64,000 bases of DNA from Seiridium cupressi (GCA_036674765.1 JARVKI010000119.1:58615-122614); one strand, 5' to 3'. Counted from the first letter of the stretch, positions 1 to 12,962 are shown. Notes: generated from the letters alone by a model not told the origin. Numbers and translations are program-made.

Positions 1-2975
1 CGTAGTAGTGGGAGCTGCCTGTGCAGCACCGATAGCATACACTTGGATGAAATCTTTCCTCACCCCGCGACCCCGATATTTCAAACAGCCTAGCAGGTGA
101 ATCAACACCACAAATCCTGCAAAATGACTTGCAATTTCCTGAACAACACTTCAGAAGATTAGTAACGCAACTCTGCGGGTAAGTGGTGCTAGTATTTGGG
201 ATGCTGGGTAAGGAGGGGCAAGTGTTGAAAGAGTGACCAACTCACACCAAATGACCTTGCAGGATGGCGGTATGCAGTTCAGACAGCCTTTGGTAGTCGG
301 AACCGGGCTTGGAGAGATCGTGATAGTATTACTTATGGCCGTTGTTGTTATTACTATTGTTACAGTAGCTAAAGTCACCGCTGTAATAGCGCGGCCCGCG
401 ACGTTGAGTAAGTTGAAGAGATGCATTCTGACTTTTGTCGAGGATATTTGTCTCTTATTACTTTATGTGATTATAATATGCTAGAAAGGATGGTGAATAT
501 GGGGACTGTCAACAATTTTATATTCGTAACTCAAATCCCATTCCTTACACTGAAGGTTCACAATAGGCGCTGGACTGAAGCGAGCCCGTTTGATAAGACT
601 CGTTTCCTCTGGAAACTTCTATGCCGTGCCATTTAGCAATATTCGAGTGTCCCAGCTTGATGTTGCGTATCTGCAAGTCTCAGCTGTCTTAGAAGTCATA
701 TCTGTTCATAGGCTCATCCATACACATGTCTCATGGTCGAAAGGCTCTTATATCCTTGGCGGCAGTTCTATGGCGTTTACAATTGCCATGATGAATCTTT
801 TGTATGACATTTACCGCCTTTTTATAGGCATAGTGTCTTGCCCACAAACCCAGCTGAACCGACATCCGAGCCGCGGGGTCTTATCTGGGCTGTCGCGCTC
901 ATATGAACAGTCACAAGACAGCGATAGTCATTTTAGGATGCAAAGCTGAACCAAGAGGCACACCACACATGCTATACAGTCGGATTTCATCAGCTTACTC
1001 CGGGCTAACTAAGAGAGCTATGCGTGACTGAGCGTGGTTCAGCAAGTCTGATCATCCACGGCTACGTTTAGTCTACATTACTGCTTGACAAATAGAGATA
1101 GAGGCGTTTCAAACTGGGCATATCATGGTTCGAGTATCTTACGTGATTCATTATTGATAAATGCGTTTACATCTACTCTCGCCATTCATGCTGACAGACC
1201 GTGGTTTTCTATCTATCATCTTTGCCCGAGAAATGTACATCACAGTTTTGGTAGGTTCTCAATGGGTGTTGTTTACAGTTTATATATGTCCCATAATATC
1301 AATTATTTGAGTAATCATAGTATACTTCCTCTATTGCGTTGCCTGAAAGCAAGAAGTGCAAACTTAGGGATCGGCTACTCGTGTAAGTTGGCCCAAGAAG
1401 CGAGACACGATCCAATAATGTGGCTGATATCGAGTTCTCCAGCGGGAGTACTCTATGTGATAATTGCGCATTACTGTTGTGCCGCATTTGGAGACTTAGT
1501 AGGACGGATTTGGGCGCGCACTGCGTTCGGACCAATATTTGCAACCTACTATTTCATAATCTTCTCGAACGTCCGTAGCGAGATTGATCCTGAAATGAAC
1601 CACTACTAAGTGTAGAGGAGTGATAAAGGGTTTCCAAATCAGGAAAAAGAAAATGACTCCAGGACCACGATTATTCGATCACATTGTATATAACTCAACG
1701 GAAGGAGCGATTTACCCAATATAGTAGGTCACTTAATTAATGAAACGTTATTATCGCGTCAATCGTGCTTGCCTATCCCGAAGAAAAAAAAAAGATTAAA
1801 TAAATAAAAGAAAAATTCGTGGTATCCAATAGTTGATTCCATGGTCTAAAAATAGGATAGGAAAGGTGACAAACACTTGCTTATTATGTCAGAAGCATCA
1901 AACATGAACATTTAACTACCCCGCCTAGCTCTCTTGGTTTGGTTTAATGAGAATCGGGCGCCGATTATGTTGATCATTAGGACACTAGAATGAGCACCTT
2001 ATTCATAGAATTTTCGGACTTTCTTGGATGAAAAATGCTGAGCTGAAGGACAAGCATGGTACCTTGTTATTGGTATCTGAGATATTCTACAGATTTCAAA
2101 GGCCGTTGGCTTGCAGCGGGAAAGTATACGCGTATATGGACCTATAAACTAATAATGCAAAAAGAATCTGTATATATGGTTGGCGTTCTTGCACGATGTC
2201 TCTCATGCGGGTCAATGTCTTCTTGATGAGTGTTGTTGTTGATGTTGGTTTGCTGCCAAGTAGTCGCCACTATCGGCAACGCTAATCAACACCCCTGAGG
2301 TTCTATTTACATTTCTTACTAGCAATAGTAGTAGCACAGCTTCTACGCCAAGAACAACATTGGAGCCGGCCTGCTTGGCTGAAGTATATACCGTATTATA
2401 TAATGTACTTGAGATTCCGCCAATGTAGTAGCACTAGACTGGAAAGGCAGCTCCGTGAGCTGTTAAGTATCGCTGTGCCAGCCGTGCGACAGCTGTTTTC
2501 TCGACCAATCAACTTCAACACCTGGCATAACGCATAGAGTCCTGCCGAGGAGAGTTGAGGCAGGTTGATCGAAGCCACTTTGCAATAAATGGCCATGCCT
2601 TCTAGTCAGTCAGACCTCAGATAGTGCCAGGTTATCCCACGGGGTTGATAATTTCTGTTGCGCTCGCCACCATGAAAGGGTCGAACCTACTGTAACCGTA
2701 GGGTTTGCACCTAAGCCAATAGCAGCCACAGGCACAAAGCAGGCTAGTGGGGGACACGGCAAGCGGAAACTATGACGACATAATGTTGACAGCTCTCACT
2801 GTTGATTTATATTGTCACAAAGAGCTTCCTCTGTGTGAGGACTCTTCAAGTTCTTGCACCAACTTTGGTTTCTCGTTATTTGAGAAAACATCTCCCCACA
2901 GTCAGTACATTTTCCTCCAGCAAATTTTGAGTCTGGACTGTCTGAGCGGCGCGCTTCTTCATCATCTACAGCACT
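1..2975. other. Gene-poor stretch
   Basis: No gene recognised. Open frames of up to 174 codons occur (for example 1085-1609 on the plus strand), but none shows a known motif, a convincing exon-intron pattern or a signal peptide followed by a domain. The stretch is visibly richer in A/T than the coding regions, and short stops are frequent in all frames. Decayed repeat sequence is possible but was not demonstrated. Confidence 0.6.
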
Positions 2976-4351
2976 ATGTCATCATCCTCAGGATTCGTGG
3001 GCCACGTCCAGGCGAAGGCCCAGGAGGTCGCGTAGGTCGCTTCAACAACACCATTGTATGCCCCATCTTGCCATGCTAACTTTGGCCTGCAGCAAGGAGG
3101 ACTACGACAAGGCCAGGGCCTTGGCTGCTGATGCAGCTCGAAGCGGTGCTTTCCTGTATCCATTCAAGTAAGCTCCCTCCAAATCACAACTCATTCCTTC
3201 ATTCCTAGCAACCTCCCTTCCGCGGATGCAAGAGCCGAGAGAGGGTACGTCCGGCCACTCGCATCTTGCAAGCCGGCGACGCTTTGTCTCCCCGAGCTAA
3301 CCTGTAGTTTAGAGGAATTGCCTACTTTCTGACCCACCGTGCACTATGGAAACCGTTCGCATCTCGAGTCCTGCCCACCCTGAGTCTGTCAGTTGCCGTT
3401 ATTAGTGGCATGTTCTTCTTCACCTATCTCCCTCAACTTGCTGCCCTGGTCTTCGTCAACGGTCCCCTTGCTGTCTTCACCACGGTTTTACTCATATTGA
3501 ACGAGAGTTCGGTCATCATCTCCCTTGTTTCACGAAACTTCTTCCTCCAGGACGCGCTCCTCGACACGTTTGATGGAACCCTGCTTTCTCGAAATGCTAC
3601 CGGCATAGTTAGCGAGGGCCGAGAGTTGAAGTCGGGCAGAGATCCCATGGAAAGGCTGGGCAAGATCTTGAAGAACCCATTCCAGAAGTACAGCCCCAAA
3701 GCACTCATTCGCTACGTCATGTACTTGCCGCTCAACTTCATTCCTGGTATGGTATCCCCAAAGCGTTTCGACATATTGCGCTTGCTGACTAAATATGCAA
3801 AATCCAGTCGTTGGAACTATCATCTTCATTGTGATTCAGGGTGCGTCAAGCTTGATGAGCTCTATCCAACTCTCTCGTCGCTGACTCCGTTTCTTAGGTC
3901 GGTCCCGTGGTCAATCTGTCCATGACCGAGTAAGTTCACCCCACAAGGATATTTGACTGTTATTCTAACAATTTCTCCCCTCTTTGTAGTACTTTCAGTT
4001 GAAGAAGTGGTCTGCGTCACGACGAGCCCAATGGCTGCAAGAGCACACGGGGTCTTATTCCTCGTATGTGAACCGTGTTACCAAAGTTCTAGCTTGAATC
4101 AACATTCCACTAACGTTAAACTCCAGCTTTGGAACCGCCGCCACGCTTCTAGAAATGATTCCATTTGCCTCGATATTTTTCGCCTTCACCAACACTGGTA
4201 AGTCCAAATTCAAAATGCCAACTGACTGCATACTAAAACATCGTGAACAGTCGGCGCCGCATTGTGGGCGGCTGACATCGAAGGGAAGGAGTCCCAGATG
4301 GATCAGAGCACGGCCCCTGAGTTACGGGAAGCAGCAAAGAAAGCCGAGTAA
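2976..4351 (+). CDS. RRT8/LDS-like integral membrane protein (EI24-type)
   Basis: Eight exons by my reading: 2976-3031, 3093-3167, 3313-3746, 3808-3840, 3898-3929, 3990-4063, 4127-4197, 4251-4351. Together they give 876 nt and 291 residues with frame kept at every junction. Hydrophobic stretches alternate with short charged loops: around VISGMFFFTYLP, AALVFVNGPLAVF, VVGTIIFIVIQG and LLEMIPFASIFFAF. The order (N-terminal YPFKG-IAYFLTHRALW, a central FLQDALLDTFDG segment, and a C-terminal IPFASIFFAFTNTVGA helix) resembles the yeast outer-spore-wall/lipid-droplet protein RRT8 group and its filamentous-fungal relatives, which carry an EI24-like domain. The location (endoplasmic reticulum or lipid droplet) is a family inference. 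The intron at 3168-3312 contains a 36-nt in-frame piece that could be an optional exon; the single-intron model gives the family-like FKGIAYF junction. Family call moderately sure; gene structure fairly sure. Confidence 0.72.
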
Positions 4352-6622
4352 GGCTACACAGGATATGCAACAGGCCGAGGCCTCCGAGATTAGTTGATCG
4401 AGATCCTGCAGAAGCATACGAACTGGTTGTGATTGGGGTGGAGTGTTCACTTTAAAGTACACGTCAAGGAGCAAGCTTTGCTACAACCATTTAGAAATGA
4501 GAAATTGCATGCTCAATGAGATAGTGAATCATGACTGAACCGAAATCGCTTGCTTCCTTTCCATGGGTGACAACACTATCTATGCCCTGCCCCACGTAGC
4601 AACATTGGACACCATCATTGCCACGTAACCCTCCCTTCACGAGTTGCAGCCTTTTAGGAAGGCTGATTGGATTAATGCCCCCCCCCCAAAAGCGAACTAC
4701 GGTTTCAAGATATTCTATCTATATCAAACAATATAGTGGCATGTCTCAGTTTGCCGCAAAGCCTTGTTTCGGGCGAGAAACACGTGCTTTTCAAATTTCT
4801 TACTCGTGCCAAAAATTTGTGTCATGATTTTATATCTCGGCTCGAGTCCTTTGTGGCATTGAAGGTAAATTGAGAGACGTATTTATGTCGTACAATCTCA
4901 TCTGAGTTCTTGGACAACTTCGCATTGATCGACTACGTCCCACCGTTTGAGCAGCACCATCGCGGGGATTTGTAGGTATGAGTTACACGTAATCTTCCAT
5001 CGAACGTACCTAACACTGACGCTGTAGATGGACTAGCCTATCTCGTTTGCAACGAGGAAGTAAGGCCGGTTGTGGTTGATCTGTCGTTTTCTCTCCATGG
5101 CAGAGTGACTAGATCGTGGGGATAACAGATCACAACAAGGAAGCGCAAGCGATATCTGGTCGTGCGGACTTTTTTCGTTCTCCATGAGAACCTCACTAGG
5201 TGGACTCACAATGTCGTGAGCCGGGAGATTGCATGGTGTGCCATTTGCTACCACGCAGGCTGCCTGCCGGCCATAGCACACAACTCAACGCCGCATCTCA
5301 CAAGGCGCTCTTGCGTTGATGGTCAGGATCAGCCAATTGCTGCCGCAAGAGGAGTCTTATTGCAAGAACATATTGGCAATGTGCCCATCCACATCATACG
5401 TACAGGAACAAGAGCAGATAGAGCCTAAAGTGCTGCCCATGAAGGATTTTAGGTCTTCTCAAGACTACGAGAACAGCTGGCTTCCCAAGACTACCATACA
5501 CCTTTCAGTAGTCCACAATAGACAGGTTTCGGGCGTATTGGCTTTGTATCTCGCCAAACCATCAAAATGGATCCGGGATTTTGAGAAATTGCTCATTAGT
5601 CAGTAAGAGAAGCACGATCATATACAGTATCCTGTAACGGTAACCGTCGTGACGACTCAAGATGTATAAGACATTGACGTCTCTCCTTGATGTCCAATTC
5701 CTGGTGAATCACTCATCACATGCATTTTCCAGCGATGAGCATCAATGGAAAGTCAGGCAATGATATTTCGATTCCTCGGTTTCTCGATGATCTGTCTCTC
5801 GGATCACATGTCCAAATGGTTTATGTCATATCAAGAATAGACGAGGTCAGTTGCCACCGAGGTATTTGCAACAGTGAAATATCGAGTCTTCAAGTATCTG
5901 AAGTTCTCAGTCCGGCTATCCCATCATTGGCACACGGCAGCAAATCCTGGTAATTGCCCCGATGTCAAACGGTCTTGCATACATCAGATGCAGATCAGCT
6001 TAGATCTCCCGGGATCCAAGTTACACTGCCTGGATACCACGATATACCAGGCCAAGCTCTAGATCATCAGGTTCCATCGCTCGCTAGTATGGAATCGTGG
6101 AAAGGAGCAGCACTCGAACGATACTGCTGCTGTGTTTAGAATAAGTGGAGCTGTGGTCTTTCTCGGCTTGACAAGTCATGTCTGGAAGCAATTTGGCGAA
6201 TGAGATTGACAGGCGTACCTGCCAGGCCGAAGGAGTCACCTCTGAAGCTTGATACAAACGCGGTGGCCTCAACGCGTTGATAACGCACCTTCCTTTTAAT
6301 TCAGAGGTTTTTTTTTCCTCCTCGGTGAAAACTTCCCCACCAAGCTCTTCATTCAATCATTTATCACCACTTCGTTTTATTCTCACGCACAACCTGGAGC
6401 CTTCATTAACTCATCAGTATCAACCCCATCTCCCTCCCCAAGGCGTCATTGTCCTTCCTCTTCATCATCATCACGTCTTGCCTCATCGATCCTGATATCT
6501 ACTCCATCGGCCTTGACGGCGACGACCTTGTCTTGGCTCTTGTAAAGAGATTTCTCATACCCGTTTCCATCTCCGATCGTCTCACCTCGGTGGAATCGGG
6601 TAATTTCACCTGATCCGCAAAC
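4352..6622. other. Intergenic region without recognised gene
   Basis: Open frames here are below about 100 codons and overlap on both strands without known motifs. The last 330 bases (about 6290-6620) are pyrimidine-rich, which suits a fungal promoter or 5' leader of the surface-protein gene that starts at 6623. Confidence 0.55.
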
Positions 6623-6905
6623 ATGAGAGTTTCGACTTTCGCGGTCGACCTCGTGTCGGCAGTCTTGCTTCTTGGATGCATTTCGCGCATTTCTGCCTTT
6701 CCCAGCTGGAAGAGTCTCGTGCTTGGTCGCGATATCTCTGATGAGTCTGCCACTGAGAAGCCTCGATACGACCTCTACGGTGGCCCGATGCCTACTGGCG
6801 GAGCGTATGAGTTTGACCACGCCAACTACCCTCCGCCCTACGGCCATCCATCGAACCCTCCTGCAAGTTCCGCGTCTTCATCAAACACAAGCCAGGCCTC
6901 ACTTA

Positions 6906-6985
<80 letters not shown>

Positions 6986-7085
6986 NNNNNNNNNNNNNNN
7001 NNNNNNNNNNNNNNNNNNNNNNNNNNNNNNNNNNNNNNNNNNNNNNNNNNNNNNNNNNNNNNNNNNNNNNNNNNNNNNNNNNNNN

Positions 7086-7162
<77 letters not shown>

Positions 7163-10100
7163 ACTGAGACGAGTTCTGGTTCTGCTTCCTCTCCTTCTGG
7201 TGTTTCCATTACCTACAATAGTGGGTCCGTCACGCCAACTGGTGAGTTCATGCGAGTCTCCTAATTTTTAAATCACTATTTTGACATGAACAGGTCCTTC
7301 TGCCATCACAACGAGTGCCAATGGTCAATCGACAACTTTGAGCACACCACTAGCATCCGGCACTAGTACCCTATTGCTATCTAGTTCTGAACTCCATTCA
7401 TCGTCCACAACTCCGTTCTCGACCACTGTCATCTCCAACGGATCGACAAGTTCTGTGACTACTTTCAACTCGCAGTCAAGTAGCTATGGAGGGTCAATAG
7501 TGACGAGTAATACGAATTCGGCAGCCACCAATGCCAGTCCATCAGGAGTCTCGAGTGCCTCAGGCGAATCCATTACCTCACTCACAATTGGTGTGACTGG
7601 AGTCTCATCAGTAACAATATCTGTGAGTTTTCTTGTTTCCTGCTTTTTGCGATTCATGAAAATAAACAACCAGCGACGTCAAAATATTGTCAGACCACCG
7701 CTGATTTAGCCTACGTTTTCGTAGGTGTCGGAGACCTCTTCCAATACCTCGCTATCGGCAATCAGCTCTACTCCAACGGCAGCCCCCGGTACGCCTAGTA
7801 GTGCCGAAGGAGGGCCTATCGCCCAAACCGTCCCTCCTGCCACACTGACCATAGTGACTGTCTCATCTGGCTCTACGATTACTCAAACATCTACTCGCGC
7901 AGGTACGACCATCTATGCTTCTAGTGTTGGTGCCGTTACAGCCAGTGGTCCATCTCAAGTGACCGGTTCGGAGTCAGCTGGAACATTGAGTGCATCCTCT
8001 ATTGTTTCGCTCAGCATAACTCCGGGCGATTCATCTAGTTCCGTCACAACAAGCGAAATCACCACAAGCTCCACCACAACTTTTTTGGGTAGTACTGGTC
8101 CAGCTGAAGAGTCGACCCTGGCAAGTATTTCGAGTCTAACAACCTCTCAAGCAACTAGCCAAGAGACAACGTCTACGCCAGCCACCGAGACAATTTCACC
8201 TGGACTTGAAAGCACCTCTAGTTCGTATGGTGAGGTAAGCGGCACGACTGGCTACGGATATAGTAGCACTGGCTCGCTCACAGAGCTATCAACTGTTTCG
8301 TCGTCAAGTATTGTCACAAGTGAAACTTCATCCGAAATCACTCCGTTTCCAAACTCGAATGGTACTTTCTCCGTTGGCCCTACTGCCTCTCAACCGACTA
8401 CTCAGACTCAGTCCGGATCCCTTAGCCTTTCCTCCATGAGCTCGACGATGCAGAGTGCTTCAAGCAGTAGCTCAAGCGGTTTATCACTGACCAATGATGT
8501 TTCAACATCCTCAGCACCGTACACATCGGGTAACACCACTTCCAGTATTGGATTTACAGGCTCAAGCGGACAAACCATCTCACAAGCAGAAACAACAACG
8601 GGTTCATTGACCTCGCCAGGTGAGACTAGATCTACCTCCACGCCGTATGCAGGGTCTTCGAGCACACCACCATTCCCCACCTTCAATAGCAGTTCGTCTG
8701 TCGGTCCAACTAGCCCATCATCCGGCATAATCAGCGTGACAACCTTGACAGTGACTCCTTTCCTGCCGACTTCTAGCCGTGTTGGTACTAATTCGGCCTC
8801 ATCTCCTGATGCCACAGGTAACGCTACTATTCTGACCAGCATACCAGCGACAGGTAGTCTGACATCGACTACAACTGCCCGGCGAAGTTCGTCTTCAACC
8901 AATAGTACTAGTGGACCATTTTCCAACACGACGTTGTCTCTCCAGGTTCCAGGCATAACGACGATTCCCGTGACGGCTAGTGGAGGCACACTGACACTTA
9001 CTCTTCCGACCGCAGCTAACGCAACACTCACCAATTCAGAGTCGTCTGTGTCTCCCCCATTCAGCATTACAAATGGCACCAATATTCCAGGACCAACAGG
9101 CGGGGTGAGCTCAAGCGGCTTAGAGTCCCAATCTGGCTCCGAGACAATTAGTGCGAGCCAGTCAAGCACGACACCAAGCTCTTCCAGTATAAGTGGCCAG
9201 AATGTATCGAGCTCGTCGCTTTCTTCATCCCCGGCATTGAACTTTACAACCCTGAGTGGCTCGACGGGATCTACATCATTGATCACAAGCTCCAGTGTAG
9301 GTGTTCTCTCTACTACGGCATCAAGCGAGACGACAACGGTATCTGGTAGTGCGAGTGCTGCCCCATTCCCATTGTCGAACTCAACCATCTCAGTTGGACC
9401 TACGGCCACCGGGCCAATAATCCCATCTTCGAGCAGAAGTACAGAGTCGAATAATGCATCTACAACCATTTCTCAGACTGAAACTTCCGGTTCGTTGACC
9501 TCGACCGTGGTGCCGCTGACCACAGGGTCATATGGCCCGACCGTTACGGCATCTTCGGGCCCATTTTCGACATTCTCTACAACGAATAACACCACAGGAT
9601 CGTCACTTGGACCGTCTGAACAAACCACGTTGAGCTCTCTACCACCATTCCCTGTTACCAATGGCACAAGTGGACCTGCTGGCCCGACTGGTGCTCCTAG
9701 CGGCCAAACTGCTGGCGGAAGTAGTGCCATTCCGTCAGGCACTCCTTTCTCGAACACGAATACATTCACGTCGCTCCCAGCAAGTGGCAGTCTTACACTT
9801 ACGGCCAGCGCTAACCGCACTGCGCCTATAAGCAGTGGTATCAGTACTGTTAGCGTTTCACTTACAGAGACTTCAATTCCATTCCCTTTGACCAACTCTA
9901 GTGTCCTACCCGTTGGCTCCACGCTTTCTTCAATTCATGGCACGTCACAAAGTGTTCCAACAGGTCCGGGCCCTGTCAGTTTGACTTCAACAAGTGTGCA
10001 ATCACCTTTCACAATCACAAATACCAGTGGTCTATCTTCCGGCACTGTCCCGGAAACTATTCCACCGACGAGCTTTGGTTTGACTTCGTCTGTTTCCATG

Positions 10101-12044
10101 TCTGTTAGCGCGCCATTTCCACCCAGCAATTCGACCATTCTTGCGAGCAGCCCGTCAGGTCTCCCGGGAGCAATCAGCCTTTCGTCACTTGCGTCGAGTC
10201 TTCTTACCTCGGGTGCCATTACACCAACACTAGGAACCATTTCAACGGGTCAACCCACGAGCTCTGAGTACGGGCAGAGTGCCAGTGCAAGCGTACCAGA
10301 GGGCCAGACAACTATAGAAAGCAGTACATCGGTCCTACTTACGTCTCCCACAATCACCATCGCATCGACCACCCAAACTCTGCCACCTTTCCCTGGAGAG
10401 AACTCGACAACTATCTCTGGGTTTAGCGGGGTCTCCACTGCCACTACAGTTCTGTCAAGTACCGGGGAGACTATGTCGACAACGGGCTCCAGCATGATTC
10501 CCTCATCCTCGTTGTTACCAGCTTCGAACGCATCTGCTACCGTGGGGCCGACTTCTACGTCTATCAGCTCTCAAGGGCCTCTCATAACGAACAGTCAGTC
10601 CGTAACAACTAGCCTTCCCACCTGTAGCTATCGAGAATGCCCATCAACTAGTTTACCCCCCTTCCCAGCTTTCAATTCTTCAACTCTTGTTGGACCGACC
10701 TTTCAGTCATCGGGTATAAGCCAGACTATTTCCGAAAGCTCATCAGTTGGTAGACCTACTACAGCTACTTCCACCCCAGAGCTTAGCACCACAACAAGCT
10801 TGGGGCAGACAGGGGCTCCTGGGGATCTCACTACATCCTCAAATAGCCACTCAGATATCTTCACGACGACTGTGAACAGAACCACGACCATATCCAACAC
10901 AGTTTCCGGTGTTCCGACTACTGGCAGCTCCATAGTGACTGAATCTGTGACGAGCTCTAGTGTTCCCGGCTTGGAGACCGGTTCAACAACGGTATCTTCG
11001 CTACTTCCTGCTTCTAACACTACTACCGTCACCAGAGGCAGTCTATCCAGCTCCGTCCCTGAGTCTACTTCAGGAACAGGCTCGGAATCGATGACTTCCA
11101 GCCTTTCTGGAACCACTTCAACCTTTTCGGTATTGTCTCCAGGAACTAGTGGCACGAGTATAAGTGGATCACCGGGCACATCGAATACAACCGCATCAGC
11201 GCCGCCTGATTCATCTGGGGCAAGCCTTAGCCAAGTCTTGACCAGCATGAGTACATCTAGTTTCAGTTCTCAAATGTCGACATTGGCACCGTTTCCGGTT
11301 TCAAACTCCACAACTCTTCAAGGAGCGACTACCTCGGCGATAGCTACCGGTACCATCAGTCCCACCCCGAGCCAAAGCGGTAGTCCAGGTGGCCAGACAA
11401 TTGCGTCAAGTTCAACCGTTCCAGCTTCGTATACGGAGAGCACGTCCTCAACATGCACCGAGGAATCGTCTTCGTGGACAGAGACATCCACTTGTACCGA
11501 AAGCGAAACTACCTCTTGGACATCTGATACTACATGTACCGAGACTACGACTGGTTTGCTCAGTTCTGGAACCAGTCTTCCGCTGTCTAGCACTAGCACA
11601 ACTATCTCCAGCGCAGAGGCTCAAAGCGTGACTTCTATCGCCAGCTCAAGTACATGCACCGAATCGTCCCTGTCCTCTTTCGGTTTCGGTATGTATTCTT
11701 TATCTATTTTAGTAATCATTCTTGGCTGACAAGTACACATAGAAAGCACAGAAATGTTCTCCACCTCTTTGACGACATTCTCAACTTCCACCACCGCAGC
11801 GGAGTCTGTCCCATCGTATAATAACAGTACTAGCAGTGTTTATGGTGATGTATCAACTATGTCCATACTGCCGACTAGAGCTACTTCGCTCCCACCTCCG
11901 ATGGCAAACCCTGATCACCATCATCCAGCTCCACCGGCAGCTCATCCGGGTGCCAAGCTGAGGGCCACCAAAGATGATGGAGATGGCAGTGAACGTGTCA
12001 ATGCCATATCTGGGCGCCGTAGACGCTCCAATCTCTTTTCCTAG
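6623..12044 (+). CDS. Large Ser/Thr-rich secreted cell-surface (mucin/adhesin-like) protein
   Basis: Four exons: 6623-7241, 7294-7622, 7725-11688 and 11743-12044, 1737 codons as assembled (the N gap makes the true length unknown). The product starts with a signal peptide (hydrophobic VSAVLLLGCISRISA, cleavage probably before FPSW). A short Tyr/Pro-rich region (residues about 40-85) follows, then a poly-Ser block from TCA codons. After that come about 1400 residues dominated by Ser, Thr, Gly and Pro with many N-glycosylation sequons. A PFP-x-x-N-(S/G)-(S/T) motif recurs about every 300 nt. The last third has four Cys-Thr-Glu motifs. No enzymatic domain is seen. This composition is typical of heavily O-glycosylated fungal wall or adhesion proteins. 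The spliced C-terminus ends in a basic RRRRSNLFS with no GPI-type tail, which is odd for the class; reading into the last intron instead gives a short hydrophobic end. Long open frames on the opposite strand are composition artefacts. Confidence 0.82.
6908..7162 (+). repeat. (TCA)n trinucleotide array coding poly-Ser
   Basis: Uninterrupted TCA codons at 6908-6985 (26 copies) and 7086-7162 (about 25 copies) flank the N gap, giving at least 50 consecutive Ser codons. The array is in frame with the surface-protein gene. Such arrays are length-variable between isolates, and this one has evidently broken the assembly. Confidence 0.95.
6986..7085. other. Assembly gap of exactly 100 N
   Basis: A run of 100 N, the usual placeholder for a gap of unknown size, sits inside the TCA array of the surface-protein gene. 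The frame happens to stay open on both sides, but neither the number of missing Ser codons nor the real frame across the gap can be known from this sequence. Confidence 0.98.
8341..11330 (+). repeat. Degenerate PFP/N-sequon protein repeat in the surface protein
   Basis: The encoded motif (A/P/T)PFPxxN(S/G)(S/T) followed within about ten residues by a G-P-T or similar appears at about 8341, 8668, 9358, 9643, 9877, 10108, 10381, 10660 and 11287. Weaker PFS/PFT versions occur at about 8917, 9055, 9745 and 10003. Almost every copy places an N-glycosylation sequon directly after PFP. Copies are diverged at the DNA level, so this is an old protein repeat rather than a recent tandem duplication. Confidence 0.75.
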
Positions 12045-12962
12045 GGCTCACAAAGCGACGAGCTTGAGGGTCCCTTGGTATCAAAGAAGAATATCTTAGG
12101 GTCATGTGGAGTTTTTTTTGCAGATGGAGGAATTCTCAATTTTTGTCGGACTTGCCACTTTGCTCATATGTACCCTGTGTCATATACATGACCACAAAGT
12201 CCACTTGCTTCTTTCTCTTTTTGACTTGAGAAACGGAATCCACTTGGAATTGAAGGAATTATACATGTACAGGATGACCCAGGTAGTTGCATAATTGAAT
12301 CAAGTTCTTGGCCAAGAAGAAGCCTTGATGCGTTGAAGATGTGGAGAAGAGTGCGGTACGATGGCTACTTCTTGAGTTGGTCCCATGCTTTGAATATTGT
12401 ATTTCGACAGATCGTGAATGCCCGTGGATTCGGTCGAATGTTGCCCCTCGGATGACTCGCTAGAAGCATGGTTCACTGCGACAGAACAATTGTGACTTGG
12501 GTCAAAAGATCTTTGTCTGCAACTGCGTCTTTTCGATGCTGATGACCACTGCCTTGATTAGTTGGTACCTAGTTTTGGCAAGATTTATAATTCAGTACTA
12601 GTGCCTCTGGTGGTGGCATACCGTCTCTGCACATGTGCGCGAGCAATGCTCCTCGAGGGTTTAGATTAGACTAAGTAATTATCATATCAACGCACTCCAT
12701 GTGCTGTTGCTGGGTATACATAAATGACAGAATAATTGTGCGTCACCGGCAAACAATCCCCTTTCCTCGCAAGTTTGAACTCCGAAAAACGCCCATGCTA
12801 GCTCTCTAAATTTTCTCGCGGTCGCCGCGTCGGATCAACCGATGCGGCAATGTATGTCAGGCTCAACGTTAATTGATGATGCAGCTGAAAGTTCCCTAGG
12901 CCGTTTCATCGTGGTCGTTATTTTGTGGTAAGTGCCGTCCGGCCATCTTCTAAGCCCGTATA
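12045..12962. other. Intergenic, convergent 3' ends
   Basis: Lies between the 3' ends of two genes on opposite strands. Only short frames without motifs are seen. It should hold both transcription terminators, but I see no unambiguous polyadenylation element. Confidence 0.5.

Noticed and set aside
1085..1609. 174-codon plus-strand frame
   Set aside because: No recognised domain, irregular composition, no neighbouring exons; cannot be supported as a gene.
2640..2720. tRNA-like TTCGA arm on the minus strand
   Set aside because: The bases flanking the loop do not pair and no matching acceptor stem or anticodon arm can be formed.
6838..7209. Frames reading poly-Asp, poly-His or poly-Met across the N gap
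   Set aside because: Alternative readings of the TCA array; only the Ser frame joins a signal peptide and the downstream exons.
8408..9469. Long minus-strand open frame (353 codons) inside the surface-protein gene, with others at 9473-9922 and 10703-11248
   Set aside because: They are the antisense of a Ser/Thr/Pro-rich coding sequence, give Val/Glu/Leu-rich nonsense with no domain, and stop and start repeatedly, while the plus strand has a signal peptide and a consistent splice model.
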